Notes: generated by a model from the letters alone, not told the origin. Shown: positions 38,058 through 46,350, counted from the first letter of the stretch. The stretch: 64,000 bases of DNA from Solibacteraceae bacterium (GCA_026984795.1 JALSRK010000076.1:186001-250000), one strand, 5' to 3'. Translations and numbers: made by a program.

Positions 38058-38085
38058 GGCGCTGTGGCGCCCCACGTCGATTATA
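38058..38085 (-). promoter_or_regulatory. -10 element and leader hairpin of TauE/SafE copy 2
   Basis: TATAAT (38085-38080, minus strand) followed in the leader by GGCGC-TGTG-GCGCC (38058-38071). The arrangement parallels copy 1. I see no good -35. Confidence 0.45.
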
Positions 38086-38292
38086 CGCCTCGGTGGCCCT
38101 CGTGGACCCTTTGTTGTGCCCCTTCGGCCGCTTGCGCCGACGGCGGTCCGTCGGGGCTTTCTTTCTTTGCCGCTCCGAAGCTGTTTGCTGGCCGTGGTTT
38201 CGCCAGCAGTTCGCAGGAGCGTAGTACGGGCCGCCGGTGACGGCTGGCGGGCAGCAGGCGTCACGCATCTCTCCATCGTACAGAAAACAAAC

Positions 38293-38304
38293 AACTTATA
38301 AGTT
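38293..38304. promoter_or_regulatory. 12-base palindrome AACTTATAAGTT
   Basis: Perfect palindrome in the AT-rich part of the divergent region, 160 bases before the sigma gene. It contains TTATAA, which could serve as part of a -10 in either direction. A regulator site or promoter core is possible. Confidence 0.35.
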
Positions 38305-38463
38305 TCACCGCTTGCTTGCTCTCAACTGCCACAGCCGTCACGCGGCGCTCGCTGGCCCTGGTGGCGTGGTGGCCGTCGGCTGCCGGGAACCCGGGGCGTG
38401 GAAAGATAATGAGTCAATGGCTCGGCGGAATCCGTATACCAGAATGAGGGAACCAAGGACGGG

Positions 38464-39045
38464 ATGGGCGGCGTGACGCTGACACAGCTTCCGGCAGCGG
38501 CGCTGGGCTCGCACGAGGAGACCGGCTTCGCCGATCTCGTGCGCCGGCACCAGGCAATGGTCTACTCGATCGCCTACCATTTCCTGGGCGACCCGGCCCT
38601 GGCTGAAGAGCTGGCCCAGGACGTCTTCCTGCAGCTCTTCCACCACCTGCCGCGGCTCGAGTCGCCGCGGCACGCGGCGAACTGGTTGCGCCGCGTCGCC
38701 TGCCACCGGGCCATTGACTTCGCCCGCAAGCGTTCGCTGGTCCGCGAAGTGGATCTGGGGTCAGTTCCGGAACCGTCGATTGCGGCCGCTGAACCCGATC
38801 CACTGCTCAACGAGAAGCTGCGGCGGCTGGTGGCCTCGCTCCCGGAGAAACAACGGCTCCTGGTGATCCTCCGCTATCAGGAGGAGATGGAACCGCGGGA
38901 GATCGCCGAGGTCTTGAAAATGAGGCTGCCGACGGTCCGAACGCAGTTGTCCCGTGCGTTGGCGCTGCTTCGGAAAAAGGCCGGCGAGCTGTTCGGCGCC
39001 GGTGGATTTCGAGAGCCGGCGCGGCAGGGCAGGGAGGTGGATTGA
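38464..39045 (+). CDS. ECF-type sigma factor heading the caspase cluster
   Basis: 193 residues with regions 2 and 4 of group-4 sigma factors. Region 2 (about 20-85) has FADLVRRHQAMVYSIAYHFLGDPALAEELAQDVFLQLF and WLRRVACHRAIDFARKR; region 4 (about 115-170) has LPEKQRLLVILRYQEEMEPREIAEVLKM and a helix-turn-helix with TVRTQLSRALALLRKK. It overlaps the next gene by one base. It heads a row of six co-directional genes ending with a secreted caspase-like protein, so it is likely to control that row and perhaps other envelope genes. Confidence 0.92.
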   Translation: MGGVTLTQLPAAALGSHEETGFADLVRRHQAMVYSIAYHFLGDPALAEELAQDVFLQLFHHLPRLESPRHAANWLRRVACHRAIDFARKRSLVREVDLGSVPEPSIAAAEPDPLLNEKLRRLVASLPEKQRLLVILRYQEEMEPREIAEVLKMRLPTVRTQLSRALALLRKKAGELFGAGGFREPARQGREVD

Positions 39046-39401
39046 TGGATCGCTTCGAGAGACAGCTCCATCAGGCGCTGCGGCGGGTCGATCCGCCGCC
39101 CGGATTCGCCGAGGCGGTGATCGGACGGGCTGCCGCGGAGCCCAAACCAGGCCGTTGGCGGGGTCTCGCCGGGATCTTTCAGATGCCCGCGCGGCGATGG
39201 GCCGTCGCTACGGTCGCCGGCCTGGTGCTGTTGGCCGGCATCGGCTACGAGCGGGAAATGCGCCGGCGCCAGGGCGAGTTGGCCAGCCGCCAGGTGATCG
39301 AGGCGCTCGAGATAACCGCCGAACAGTTCCAGATCGCGCGGCGGCACGTCCAGCGGCTCAGTGCGGTCTGGGAAACTGCCGGAGAAGGGAGTCAGCAATG
39401 A
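39045..39401 (+). CDS. Small membrane protein in the anti-sigma position
   Basis: 118 residues from the ATG at 39045, with AGGGAGG seven bases upstream; it shares one base with the sigma stop codon. A cytosolic N-terminus (about 50 residues, FERQLHQALRRVDPPPGFAEAV), one membrane helix (about 52-68, WAVATVAGLVLLAGIGY) and a periplasmic helical tail. No zinc motif. The FxxxLxxALxxVxPPxGF pattern is common at the N-terminus of membrane proteins encoded after ECF sigma genes in Acidobacteria-like genomes, so an anti-sigma role is inferred from position and topology. It overlaps the DUF4252 gene by ATGA. Confidence 0.7.
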   Translation: MDRFERQLHQALRRVDPPPGFAEAVIGRAAAEPKPGRWRGLAGIFQMPARRWAVATVAGLVLLAGIGYEREMRRRQGELASRQVIEALEITAEQFQIARRHVQRLSAVWETAGEGSQQ

Positions 39402-39943
39402 AACAATCCATCCTGTTTCTGGCGTTGGCCGGGGCCGTCTGGGCCGCGCCGCAGGACATCCGCTTCCCCGCCAGCTTCGAGAAGCTGGCCGAGAAGGCGG
39501 AAGAAGCGGTGAATATCAACCTCGACGCCGACATGCTCGGTCTGGCGGCGAACTTCCTCTCCGACGGCAAGGCCGACCAGAAGCAAGTCAAGGAGATCGT
39601 CAAGGGCCTGAAGGGGATTTACATCCGGAGCTTCGAGTTTGCCCGGGCGGGCCAATACTCTATGGACGTCGTCGAAGAGATCGAAGAACAGCTGAAGCCG
39701 CCCGAGTGGGTCCCGGTGATCAGCGTCCAGAGCAAAAAGAGGGGCGGCGACAACGCCCGCATCTACTTCCGCCGGGAGAACGGCAAGATCTCCGGCATCA
39801 CCATCGTCTCGGCGGAGCCCAAACAGCTCACGGTGGTGCACATTATCGGGCTGCTCGAGCCGGGCGACCTGGCGAAGCTCGGGGGCAACTTCGGCATTCC
39901 CGACATGAGTTGGGGACCCGCCGTGAAGGGCGATGAGAAGTGA
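39398..39943 (+). CDS. DUF4252-like secreted protein
   Basis: 181 residues with a signal peptide (1-16, ending VWAAPQ). The mature part has the DUF4252 outline: an acidic helical first half (AEKAEEAVNINLDADML, IVKGLKGIYIRSFEFA) and a beta-rich second half (ARIYFRRENGKISGITIVSAEPKQLTVV cut in parts). Function unknown; such proteins are often encoded next to ECF sigma/anti-sigma pairs. It overlaps the membrane protein gene by four bases, which ties it to the sigma unit. Confidence 0.75.
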   Translation: MKQSILFLALAGAVWAAPQDIRFPASFEKLAEKAEEAVNINLDADMLGLAANFLSDGKADQKQVKEIVKGLKGIYIRSFEFARAGQYSMDVVEEIEEQLKPPEWVPVISVQSKKRGGDNARIYFRRENGKISGITIVSAEPKQLTVVHIIGLLEPGDLAKLGGNFGIPDMSWGPAVKGDEK

Positions 39944-40076
39944 GAAAGAGGAGGAGACAGGAGCCGGGGAACGGGTGGGGCGGCGTCCGGCCGCAACCGG
40001 CTTTTCCCTGTTACAACTTCCTGGTATTGTGAAACTAGCGGGCGGCCCGTGGGGCGCGCCTGCGAGGAGGGTGCGC

Positions 40077-41066
40077 ATGAAAGCGCGGAGTATTCCACTG
40101 TCGTGTCTTGGTGTGTTTCTGGTCTCCGGCGCCTTCCTGTTGCCGTCGCTGGCCCAGCAGGCAGGCGAGCAAACGGCTCGGAAACTGAGTGCCCGGGAGA
40201 TCTTCTATTCGGCTCCGAAGCTGGCGAAGAAAAAGCCGGCGCGGAAGCCTGCGCCGCCCGTAAAACCACCGGTGGCGAAACCCGAGCCCAAGCCGGCGGA
40301 TACCGGCGTGGACATTGCCGTAACCGCCCCGCCGAAGGTCCAGCCGCCAACGGCGCCTCCGGAGCCCGAGCCGGAACCCGCGACGCCCGCGGCCCCGCCT
40401 CCGGCTGCCGCGCCGGGCGGAGCGCAGTTCGTGCCCGCGTCGTTGAAGGAACCGGCGCCGATCGGGGTCCGCTGCAGCGTGCTGCGTCGCGTCGGGCCGT
40501 CGGAGCTGATCGAGGTCGATCCCGACCAGGTCTTCCGCGCCGGCGACCGCATCAAACTGCGCGTCGAGGCCAACGAAGACGGGTATCTCTACATCGTGAC
40601 GCGCGGCTCCAGCGGCGTCTGGAAGCCATTGTTCCCGTCGCCGCAGATTGCCGGCGGCAACAACTATGTCGAGGCCGGCCGGACTTATGACATCCCGCCG
40701 GGCCATGTCTTCACCTTCGACGAGCAGCCCGGCGAGGAAAAGATCTTCGTCGTCTTCTCGCGGACGCCGGTGACGGACCTCGAGGCGCTCATCTACGACC
40801 TGGGCAAGGGAGGCGGCACGCCGTCGAATGCGCCGAAGCCGGCCAAGCCCGCCGGCGGGGGCAAGATCCTGCTCGCCCAGAACATGGTCCACATCGAGGA
40901 TGATCTGGTCAGCCGGCTGCGGAACGCCTACGCCCGCGATCTGATCATCGAGAAGGTCAGCGAGGCCGAGCCCGGGCCGGAGAAGGAAGCGGCGATCTAC
41001 GCCGTCTCGACGGCGAGCTCTACCGATTCCCGCGTGGTTCTCGACCTGACCCTGCTGCACCGGTGA
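40077..41066 (+). CDS. DUF4384 secreted protein with Pro/Lys-rich linker
   Basis: 329 residues from the ATG at 40077, with GAGGAGG six bases upstream and a signal peptide (about 1-25). A Lys/Pro/Ala-rich linker (about 45-125) precedes a DUF4384 domain (about 135-245) with FRAGDRIKLRVEANEDGYLYIV, and a C-terminal region with a Gly/Lys/Pro-rich break. DUF4384 domains are often found with caspase-like peptidases or kinases; the molecular role is unknown. A 133-base gap separates it from the DUF4252 gene; the next DUF4384 gene begins two bases after its stop. Confidence 0.85.
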   Translation: MKARSIPLSCLGVFLVSGAFLLPSLAQQAGEQTARKLSAREIFYSAPKLAKKKPARKPAPPVKPPVAKPEPKPADTGVDIAVTAPPKVQPPTAPPEPEPEPATPAAPPPAAAPGGAQFVPASLKEPAPIGVRCSVLRRVGPSELIEVDPDQVFRAGDRIKLRVEANEDGYLYIVTRGSSGVWKPLFPSPQIAGGNNYVEAGRTYDIPPGHVFTFDEQPGEEKIFVVFSRTPVTDLEALIYDLGKGGGTPSNAPKPAKPAGGGKILLAQNMVHIEDDLVSRLRNAYARDLIIEKVSEAEPGPEKEAAIYAVSTASSTDSRVVLDLTLLHR

Positions 41067-41067
41067 C

Positions 41068-41751
41068 ATGCGAGTTCGAACGATTCTCTGCTGCCTGTGG
41101 GGCGCGGCTGTCTTTTACGCTCAGCAGCCCGCGCCCGATACCCACCGGATGCAGATCACCTTGGAGCGGCAAACCGAAAACGGCGCCTGGGAGGTGATCG
41201 ATCCCGGCCTGGTGCTCCAGAAGGGTGACAAAGTGCGCTTCCGCTTCCAGGCCAATTTCGACGGCTACCTCTACGTGATGAACCAGGGCACCAGCGGCCG
41301 GTACGAGCTACTGTTCCCCCGCGAGGAGACCGGTGAGGACAACCGCATTGAGGCCGGCGTCGAGTACCGGATCCCGGCGACGCAGGCCTGGTTCCGCATC
41401 GACGGGCCGCCGGGCCACGACATCGTCTATTGGATGGTGACGCCGCTCAAACTGGGCGGCGCGCCGAAATACCGCCCGCTGCCGCCTCCGCCGAAGCCGC
41501 TGCCCCCGCCGGCGAACCTGCTGCCGCGTTGCGACGATTCGATCTTTCGGGCCCGCGGCGTCTGCATAGACTCTTCGGCCGGGCCACGCCAGGTAGGCAA
41601 GGAAGAAGATTTGCCGCCGAATCTGGCCCGCGTGCCGGAGCTTCGCAGCCGGGAACTGGTGATCATGCGGAAGGGCGAGGAAGCGGTGATCTCATCGCCG
41701 GCCGTCGCCCAGGCACCGGTGCTGTACGAGTTCCGCATCGCGCACAAATAA
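41068..41751 (+). CDS. Second DUF4384 secreted protein
   Basis: 227 residues with a signal peptide (about 1-18, ILCCLWGAAVFYAQQ). The DUF4384 domain (about 25-125) has LQKGDKVRFRFQANFDGYLYVMNQGTSG cut as in the neighbour, and EAGVEYRIP. It is a divergent paralogue of the previous protein: the gene order, domain core and spacing match, but it lacks the long Pro/Lys-rich linker; a short Pro-rich stretch follows the domain instead. Translation is probably coupled to the previous gene. Thirteen bases separate it from the caspase gene. Confidence 0.85.
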   Translation: MRVRTILCCLWGAAVFYAQQPAPDTHRMQITLERQTENGAWEVIDPGLVLQKGDKVRFRFQANFDGYLYVMNQGTSGRYELLFPREETGEDNRIEAGVEYRIPATQAWFRIDGPPGHDIVYWMVTPLKLGGAPKYRPLPPPPKPLPPPANLLPRCDDSIFRARGVCIDSSAGPRQVGKEEDLPPNLARVPELRSRELVIMRKGEEAVISSPAVAQAPVLYEFRIAHK

Positions 41752-41764
41752 GGGGGGAGAGGCC

Positions 41765-43852
41765 ATGTGGAAACCGCTGATCGCTTGGAACCTGATCCTG
41801 GCCGCCACAGCCGCGGCAGGTCTCGGACAGCAAAAGCCCGCCACCCAAGAGCGCGATCTGCGCGTCGAGGCCGACACCACCGAGACCCGGCCCTTGATCC
41901 CTGAGCCGGGCAAGGTGGTGATCCCCCGCAGCTACGCCGTGGTGATCGGAATTTCGAAGTACCAGAACCTCTCCGCTGAACAGCAGCTCCATTTCGCCGA
42001 GCGGGACGCCCAGGCGATGTATTCGATCCTGATCAGCCCCGAGGGCGGCAACTTCCGCGCCGAGAACGTCCACCGGCTCATCGGGCCGGATGCCACACTA
42101 GCGAACCTGAAGCGCGAGCTCGAAGAATGGCTGCCTTCGGTAGCCAAGCCTGAGGACCGCGTGCTCGTCTACTTCGCCGGGCACGGCTTCGTCGTAAACG
42201 GCACGCCATACCTGGCGCCGTACGACTTCAAGGTTGACGACGTCGCCGCCACGGCTTACCCGATGGAGCGGCTGGGCAAGGTCTTCGGCTCCAAGATCCA
42301 GGCCAAGTGGAAAGTGCTGATCACCGACTCCTGCCACAGCGGCGCTATCACGCCCGAAGCGGCGGCCCGGACAATCAACCGTTCCCTGCTCGATCTCAGC
42401 ACCTCGATCTTTTCGCTCACCGCCAGCCGCGACCGCGAGCGCTCCTTCGAGAGCGAGGATTGGGGAGGCGGCCACGGGATCTTCACTTACTACGTGGTCC
42501 GCGGTCTGGAAGGCGCTGCTGACGACAACGGCGACGGCATCGTGACGGCGGATGAGTTGGCCGAGTACGTCCACCGCAACGTGCGCGAGGCTACCGGCGG
42601 CCGCCAGAACCCGACCTCTGAGCGGGGCAGCTTCGATCCCAACATGCTGCTGGCTTACGTGCCGAGCCGCATCCGGGCCCCCGAGCCTGCCGCGCCGAAG
42701 TTCGGCGCCCTCATCTTCGAGACCAACATGGACGGCGTCGAGGTCTTCGTGGACGGCAAGAGCGTCGGCGTGGTGAACCGCGACAAGCCCCTGCGGCTGC
42801 CCGGCCTGACCCCCGGCGCCCACACGATCAAAGCCGTCAAACAGGGTTATGAGCCGGACGGTCCGCGCGAGGAGATGGTCTATCCGGGGCAGGAGAAGAC
42901 CGTCAGCATCAAGATTCTGATCCTCAGGCGCCGCAACCGCGCGGCGGTGGAAGCCTTCGACAAAGGTCTCGAGTACTACCAGCGGGGTTTCGCCAATAAC
43001 TATCGCAAGGCGGTCCGCCACTTCCTCCGGGCGCTGGAGATCGACCCGAAGTATAGTCAGGCGGCCCTCTATCTCGGCCGCACCTACAATGCCCTTTACG
43101 AAGAGCAGAAGGCCCAGGAGTATTTCCGGAAAGCCATCGAAATCGATCCGGACTATATGGAGGCCCGGGCCAGCTACGCCGGCATGCTGCTCGACATCGG
43201 CGACGTCGATGAGGCGATTCGACAACTCAACGTCGTCGTCCAGCGCCGCCCCGACGATGAAGTGGCGCTCTATCTGCAGGCCCAGGCCTTCCGGATGAAG
43301 GGGATGTATGAAGAATCGATCAAGGCGGCCCGGCGCTCGATCCGGCTGGCGCCGAACAACCCCGAGGCCCATTTCTGGTTGGCCGAGAGCCTTCGCTTGA
43401 GCGGGCAGTACGGCGAGTCGATCCCCGAGTACGAGGAGTACCTGCGCTTGAGCGACTTCAACAGCAAACTCGCCGGGAAGCTGAACTATTACGTGCTCGG
43501 CTTCCTGATTGGCCACGGCAAGAAGAAGCGCGCCGCGCAGCAGGACATCTGGCGCGACCTGCGCAGCCTGGCCTACTTCGGCATCTGCGACGCCAACCGC
43601 AAACTGAAGAAATACGAAGAAGCGATCCGCTATTGCCGCAAATCGCTCTCCTACGATCCGCAGGATCCTTACGTCCACTACGCCCTGGGGCTGGCTTACG
43701 CCCGCGAGGCTCAGAATGAGGGCAGCGTTGAACTGCTTGCCGCCGCGTGCAAGCACTTCCGCGCCATGCTCGACATCAACCCTTATATGGCGGAAGCCGA
43801 CTACGCCCGCAAGAACATCGCCAGCATCCAGGGCTACCTGCCCTGCCAGTGA
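41765..43852 (+). CDS. Secreted caspase-like peptidase (C14) with PEGA and TPR repeats
   Basis: 695 residues with a signal peptide (about 1-22). The caspase-fold domain (about 55-300) starts SYAVVIGISKYQNL and has the catalytic dyad H140 (YFAGHGF) and C190 (DSCHSGAI). A PEGA-like domain (about 315-390, VEVFVDGKSVGVVN) and at least six TPR units (about 400-690, for example ALEIDPKYSQAALYLGRTYN) follow. Bacterial C14 proteases of this type cleave after basic residues and act in stress or developmental programmes; substrates are mostly unknown. Here the enzyme is exported, so it should act in the periplasm or envelope, with TPRs as docking surface. Last gene of the sigma-DUF4384 cluster. Confidence 0.92.
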   Translation: MWKPLIAWNLILAATAAAGLGQQKPATQERDLRVEADTTETRPLIPEPGKVVIPRSYAVVIGISKYQNLSAEQQLHFAERDAQAMYSILISPEGGNFRAENVHRLIGPDATLANLKRELEEWLPSVAKPEDRVLVYFAGHGFVVNGTPYLAPYDFKVDDVAATAYPMERLGKVFGSKIQAKWKVLITDSCHSGAITPEAAARTINRSLLDLSTSIFSLTASRDRERSFESEDWGGGHGIFTYYVVRGLEGAADDNGDGIVTADELAEYVHRNVREATGGRQNPTSERGSFDPNMLLAYVPSRIRAPEPAAPKFGALIFETNMDGVEVFVDGKSVGVVNRDKPLRLPGLTPGAHTIKAVKQGYEPDGPREEMVYPGQEKTVSIKILILRRRNRAAVEAFDKGLEYYQRGFANNYRKAVRHFLRALEIDPKYSQAALYLGRTYNALYEEQKAQEYFRKAIEIDPDYMEARASYAGMLLDIGDVDEAIRQLNVVVQRRPDDEVALYLQAQAFRMKGMYEESIKAARRSIRLAPNNPEAHFWLAESLRLSGQYGESIPEYEEYLRLSDFNSKLAGKLNYYVLGFLIGHGKKKRAAQQDIWRDLRSLAYFGICDANRKLKKYEEAIRYCRKSLSYDPQDPYVHYALGLAYAREAQNEGSVELLAAACKHFRAMLDINPYMAEADYARKNIASIQGYLPCQ

Positions 43853-43882
43853 GCCGGTGCTTGTCCCGGCCGACTGCGCGCC

Positions 43883-44581
43883 CTACCGGATATAAAAGAG
43901 GCTGAGCCGGGGCAATCCTTGGGATTCGAGCAGCCGGCGCTCGAGAAACTGCTTTTCGAGCATGGCCAGTTGCTCGGCCGACATCTTGCCGCGGTACGGC
44001 CGCAGGTGGCGGTCCAGTTCTTTCCGGGCCTCGAAGAGCTCTTCGTCGGACTGCGCCAGCCGGGCGATGCTGGCCATCTTCTCCTCGAGGGCGCTCAGCC
44101 GCTGCTCGAGCTCCTCGAGATTCCCGTAGTGGGTTTCCAGATCGGCGAGGATCTTCTCGAGCCCCTGGGCCACCGGCGTGTAGACGTCGCCGCGGGAGCG
44201 CAGCATCTCGAGCCCTTGCTCGAGATGCCGGCGGACCTCGTCAATGGAGAACGGCGGGGCCGCCTCGCGGGCCGGCTGGGCCGGCTCCCGGCCGGCCATC
44301 CGCTCGGCTTCTTCCATGACCGCCTGAGCGCAGTAGGCCAGCGAGTTGATCATCCGGAACCTGGCCGAACGCTTCCGGGCGCGCCATGTCTCGAAGGCGC
44401 GGTCGATGCCCCGCAGGACGGCCTCGAGCGGCACCCCGGCGTTCTTCCAGCTCTCGATCAGCGCCCAGTCGAGCGGGGAGAGCAGGAACCAGCCGGTGCC
44501 GCGGGCGCGCTGGAAGTGCTCCTCGATCTCAGTGAAATAGTTGAAGTAGTTCAGCTCCCAGCGTTCCTCTTCCGTGCTCAC
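43883..44581 (-). CDS. Conserved-looking protein of unknown function, coupled to coaX
   Basis: 232 residues, all helical. The first part (about 1-75) has ELNYFNYFTEIEEHFQRARG and FLLSPLDWALIESWKNAGVPLEAVLRGID, which recalls helical replication- or phage-type DnaD-like domains, but only loosely. The C-terminal half is coiled coil (about 140-215). No signal peptide or membrane helix. Its ATG overlaps the coaX stop by four bases, so it is translated with coaX. A role in CoA metabolism is not implied by its sequence. Confidence 0.7.
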   Translation of the reverse strand: MSTEEERWELNYFNYFTEIEEHFQRARGTGWFLLSPLDWALIESWKNAGVPLEAVLRGIDRAFETWRARKRSARFRMINSLAYCAQAVMEEAERMAGREPAQPAREAAPPFSIDEVRRHLEQGLEMLRSRGDVYTPVAQGLEKILADLETHYGNLEELEQRLSALEEKMASIARLAQSDEELFEARKELDRHLRPYRGKMSAEQLAMLEKQFLERRLLESQGLPRLSLFYIR

Positions 44582-45351
44582 TGCTTCCCCTTCAGCCGGG
44601 CCCAGATCAGCTCGAGCCCGCGCAGGGTGAGGTCCTCGTCCACGCTCTGGATCCGCCGCGATTCGGCGGCCACGAGTTTGGCCTCGCCGCCGGTGGCGAC
44701 GACCTTGGTCGCGTCTCCGAGCTCGGCAACCAGGCGGTCGAGAATCCCGTCCACCATCGAGACCATGCCGTGGTAGAGTCCCGACTGGATGCTACCCACG
44801 GTGCTGGTGCCGATCAGCTTCTCGGGACGCCTGAACTCGACCATCGGCAGGCGGGCGGTGCGGGCGAACAGGCCGGCCGTGGCGATGCCCACGCCCGGGC
44901 AGATGAGGCCGCCCAAGTAGCGGGCATCGGTCGAGATCACATCGAACGTGATGGCGGTGCCGAAGTCTACCACGACGCATGGGCCGCCGAAGCGGTGGTA
45001 GGCGGCGACGCTGTTCACCACCCGGTCGGCCCCGACTTCAGCCGGATTGTCGTAGGCGATCTCCAGGCCGGTGTCGGCCTCCGGAGTGACGAAGACCGCT
45101 TCCCGGTGAAAGTACTCCCGGGACATGGCCGCAAGTACTGGATCGAGCGGCGGCACGACGCTCGAGACGATCAGCCCGTCGATGGCCGCCAGGTCCAGGC
45201 CGGCCAGGGCGAAGAGGTTCCGCAACAGAATGCCCCACTCGTCGGCGGTCTGCTCGTGGACAGTTCGCAGCCGCCAGCGGTGTATCAGCTCCCCGTTGCG
45301 GAACACGCCGATCGTGATGTTCGTATTGCCGGCGTCGAGCGCGAGGAGCAT
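44578..45351 (-). CDS. coaX: Type III pantothenate kinase
   Basis: 257 residues. DAGNTNITIGVF at the start and the acidic DFGTAITFDVI motif are diagnostic for the ASKHA-fold CoaX family; GGLICPGVGIA is also present. It phosphorylates pantothenate in the first step of CoA synthesis. The start lacks a Shine-Dalgarno sequence; TACACT lies eight bases upstream. An esterase gene on the same strand is separated from it by a terminator. The unknown gene at 43883 follows with ATGA overlap. Confidence 0.95.
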   Translation of the reverse strand: MLLALDAGNTNITIGVFRNGELIHRWRLRTVHEQTADEWGILLRNLFALAGLDLAAIDGLIVSSVVPPLDPVLAAMSREYFHREAVFVTPEADTGLEIAYDNPAEVGADRVVNSVAAYHRFGGPCVVVDFGTAITFDVISTDARYLGGLICPGVGIATAGLFARTARLPMVEFRRPEKLIGTSTVGSIQSGLYHGMVSMVDGILDRLVAELGDATKVVATGGEAKLVAAESRRIQSVDEDLTLRGLELIWARLKGKQ

Positions 45352-45359
45352 ATGCCACT

Positions 45360-45365
45360 AGTGTA
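45360..45365 (-). promoter_or_regulatory. -10 hexamer close to the coaX start codon
   Basis: TACACT on the minus strand, eight bases before the ATG. It lies right after the terminator of the esterase gene. Confidence 0.3.
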
Positions 45366-45387
45366 AAGAACCGCCGCGGGGCGGCGG
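45365..45387 (-). terminator. Rho-independent terminator after the esterase gene
   Basis: On the minus strand CCGCCGC (45387-45381), CCC, GCGGCGG (45377-45371), then TTCTTT (45370-45365). Perfect seven-base arms, 18 bases after the stop codon. Confidence 0.65.
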
Positions 45388-45405
45388 ACGGCCCGGCACT
45401 TGCGG

Positions 45406-46350
45406 CTATTGGGGGCCTGAGGGGTTGCCGGTCGGCCGCTTCCGGCGGTGCTGGAGGAACCAGTTGTAGAGGTCCCAGCCCTCGTAGACGCGGTTCCAGA
45501 CGCTGTGGCCCTGGTCCTCGTGGACGGTGAACCGCACCTCCGGGTGGCCCGCCTCTTCGAGCTGGACGGCGGAGCGCAGGATCCACTCCGGCCGCACCAC
45601 GCGGTCCCGGCCCCCGGCGAAGATCCAGATCGGCAGCCGGGCTTCGGCGATCCGGACCACGGTCTTCGGGTTGGCCGCCCCGCAGACGGGCGCCACTGCC
45701 GCCCAACGGTAAGGGAAGGCTGCGGCGAAGTGGAACGTTCCGAACCCGCCGTAGCTCAGGCCGGTGACGTAGACGCGGTCCGGATCGGCGCGGAACTCGG
45801 CGAGCGTCCGGTCCACCATGTTCAGCACGTCCTTTTCGTAGACCCACCAGCCTTGCGGCGGACCCTCGTCGCCCCAGGGCGGCTCGACGCCGGTCGGCTC
45901 ACGGCTCATCCGGGGCGCCTTCCGCGGGCCCGGCGGCCGCTTGCTCCGGGCCTCCTGCCGCGCTCGGCGCAGCTCCGGCTCGAGCGGCGGCATCTGCGGC
46001 GAAATGATGATGAAGGGCAGGTCGCGCCCCTTCACCCAGGCCTCCTTGAGCGGGCCGTGCTTGAGCACCCGGTCCAGCTCCTTCTTGCCGTCGCCGCGCT
46101 CGCCGCCGCCGTGCAGGAACAGGATCACCGGCCAGAGTCTGCCTTTCTCGGTCTCGTAGCCCTTGGGCAGGTAGACGAAGTAGTCGCGCTCCCGGCCGGT
46201 CACCGTGCTGGTGTAGGAGCGGCGCAGCAACTGCCCCGCCGACCGGCCGTCCACCTGCGTGGCGGGCTGCGGCTGTGCCGATAGTCCGGTGGCGAGAACT
46301 CCCAGTGACAGGATCCAGCGCCCCGCGGCGCCAACGGTGCAGTTTCTCAT
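45406..46350 (-). CDS. Secreted alpha/beta-hydrolase (esterase/depolymerase-like)
   Basis: 314 residues from the ATG at 46350, which has GGAGG eight bases upstream and a signal peptide behind it (about 1-28). The alpha/beta-hydrolase core shows the oxyanion motif FLHGGGERGDG, nucleophile GLSYGGFGT, acid GGRDRVV and histidine EDQGHSVW. It is of the type annotated as polyhydroxybutyrate depolymerase/feruloyl-esterase-like or phospholipase/carboxylesterase in secreted proteins. An Arg/Pro-rich insertion (about 120-160) interrupts the core and has no clear homologue in my memory. Ends at a terminator. Confidence 0.88.
   Translation of the reverse strand: MRNCTVGAAGRWILSLGVLATGLSAQPQPATQVDGRSAGQLLRRSYTSTVTGRERDYFVYLPKGYETEKGRLWPVILFLHGGGERGDGKKELDRVLKHGPLKEAWVKGRDLPFIIISPQMPPLEPELRRARQEARSKRPPGPRKAPRMSREPTGVEPPWGDEGPPQGWWVYEKDVLNMVDRTLAEFRADPDRVYVTGLSYGGFGTFHFAAAFPYRWAAVAPVCGAANPKTVVRIAEARLPIWIFAGGRDRVVRPEWILRSAVQLEEAGHPEVRFTVHEDQGHSVWNRVYEGWDLYNWFLQHRRKRPTGNPSGPQ

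Larger units (their letters stand above)
38039..38463. other. Divergent control region before the sigma-caspase cluster
   Basis: 425 bases between TauE copy 2 (minus) and the ECF sigma gene (plus). No gene is convincing. It is locally AT-rich around 38275-38305, unusual for this window, with a palindrome listed separately. Confidence 0.5.

Noticed and set aside
38385-38415. GGGAAC at 38385 as an ECF-type -35 for autoregulation of the sigma cluster
   Set aside because: No matching CGTC/GTC at 15-17 bases; GTC occurs only after 22 bases.
42098-43756. 552-codon minus-strand frame opposite the caspase-TPR gene
   Set aside because: Antisense to a protein with clear catalytic motifs and repeats; no start signals or recognisable fold.
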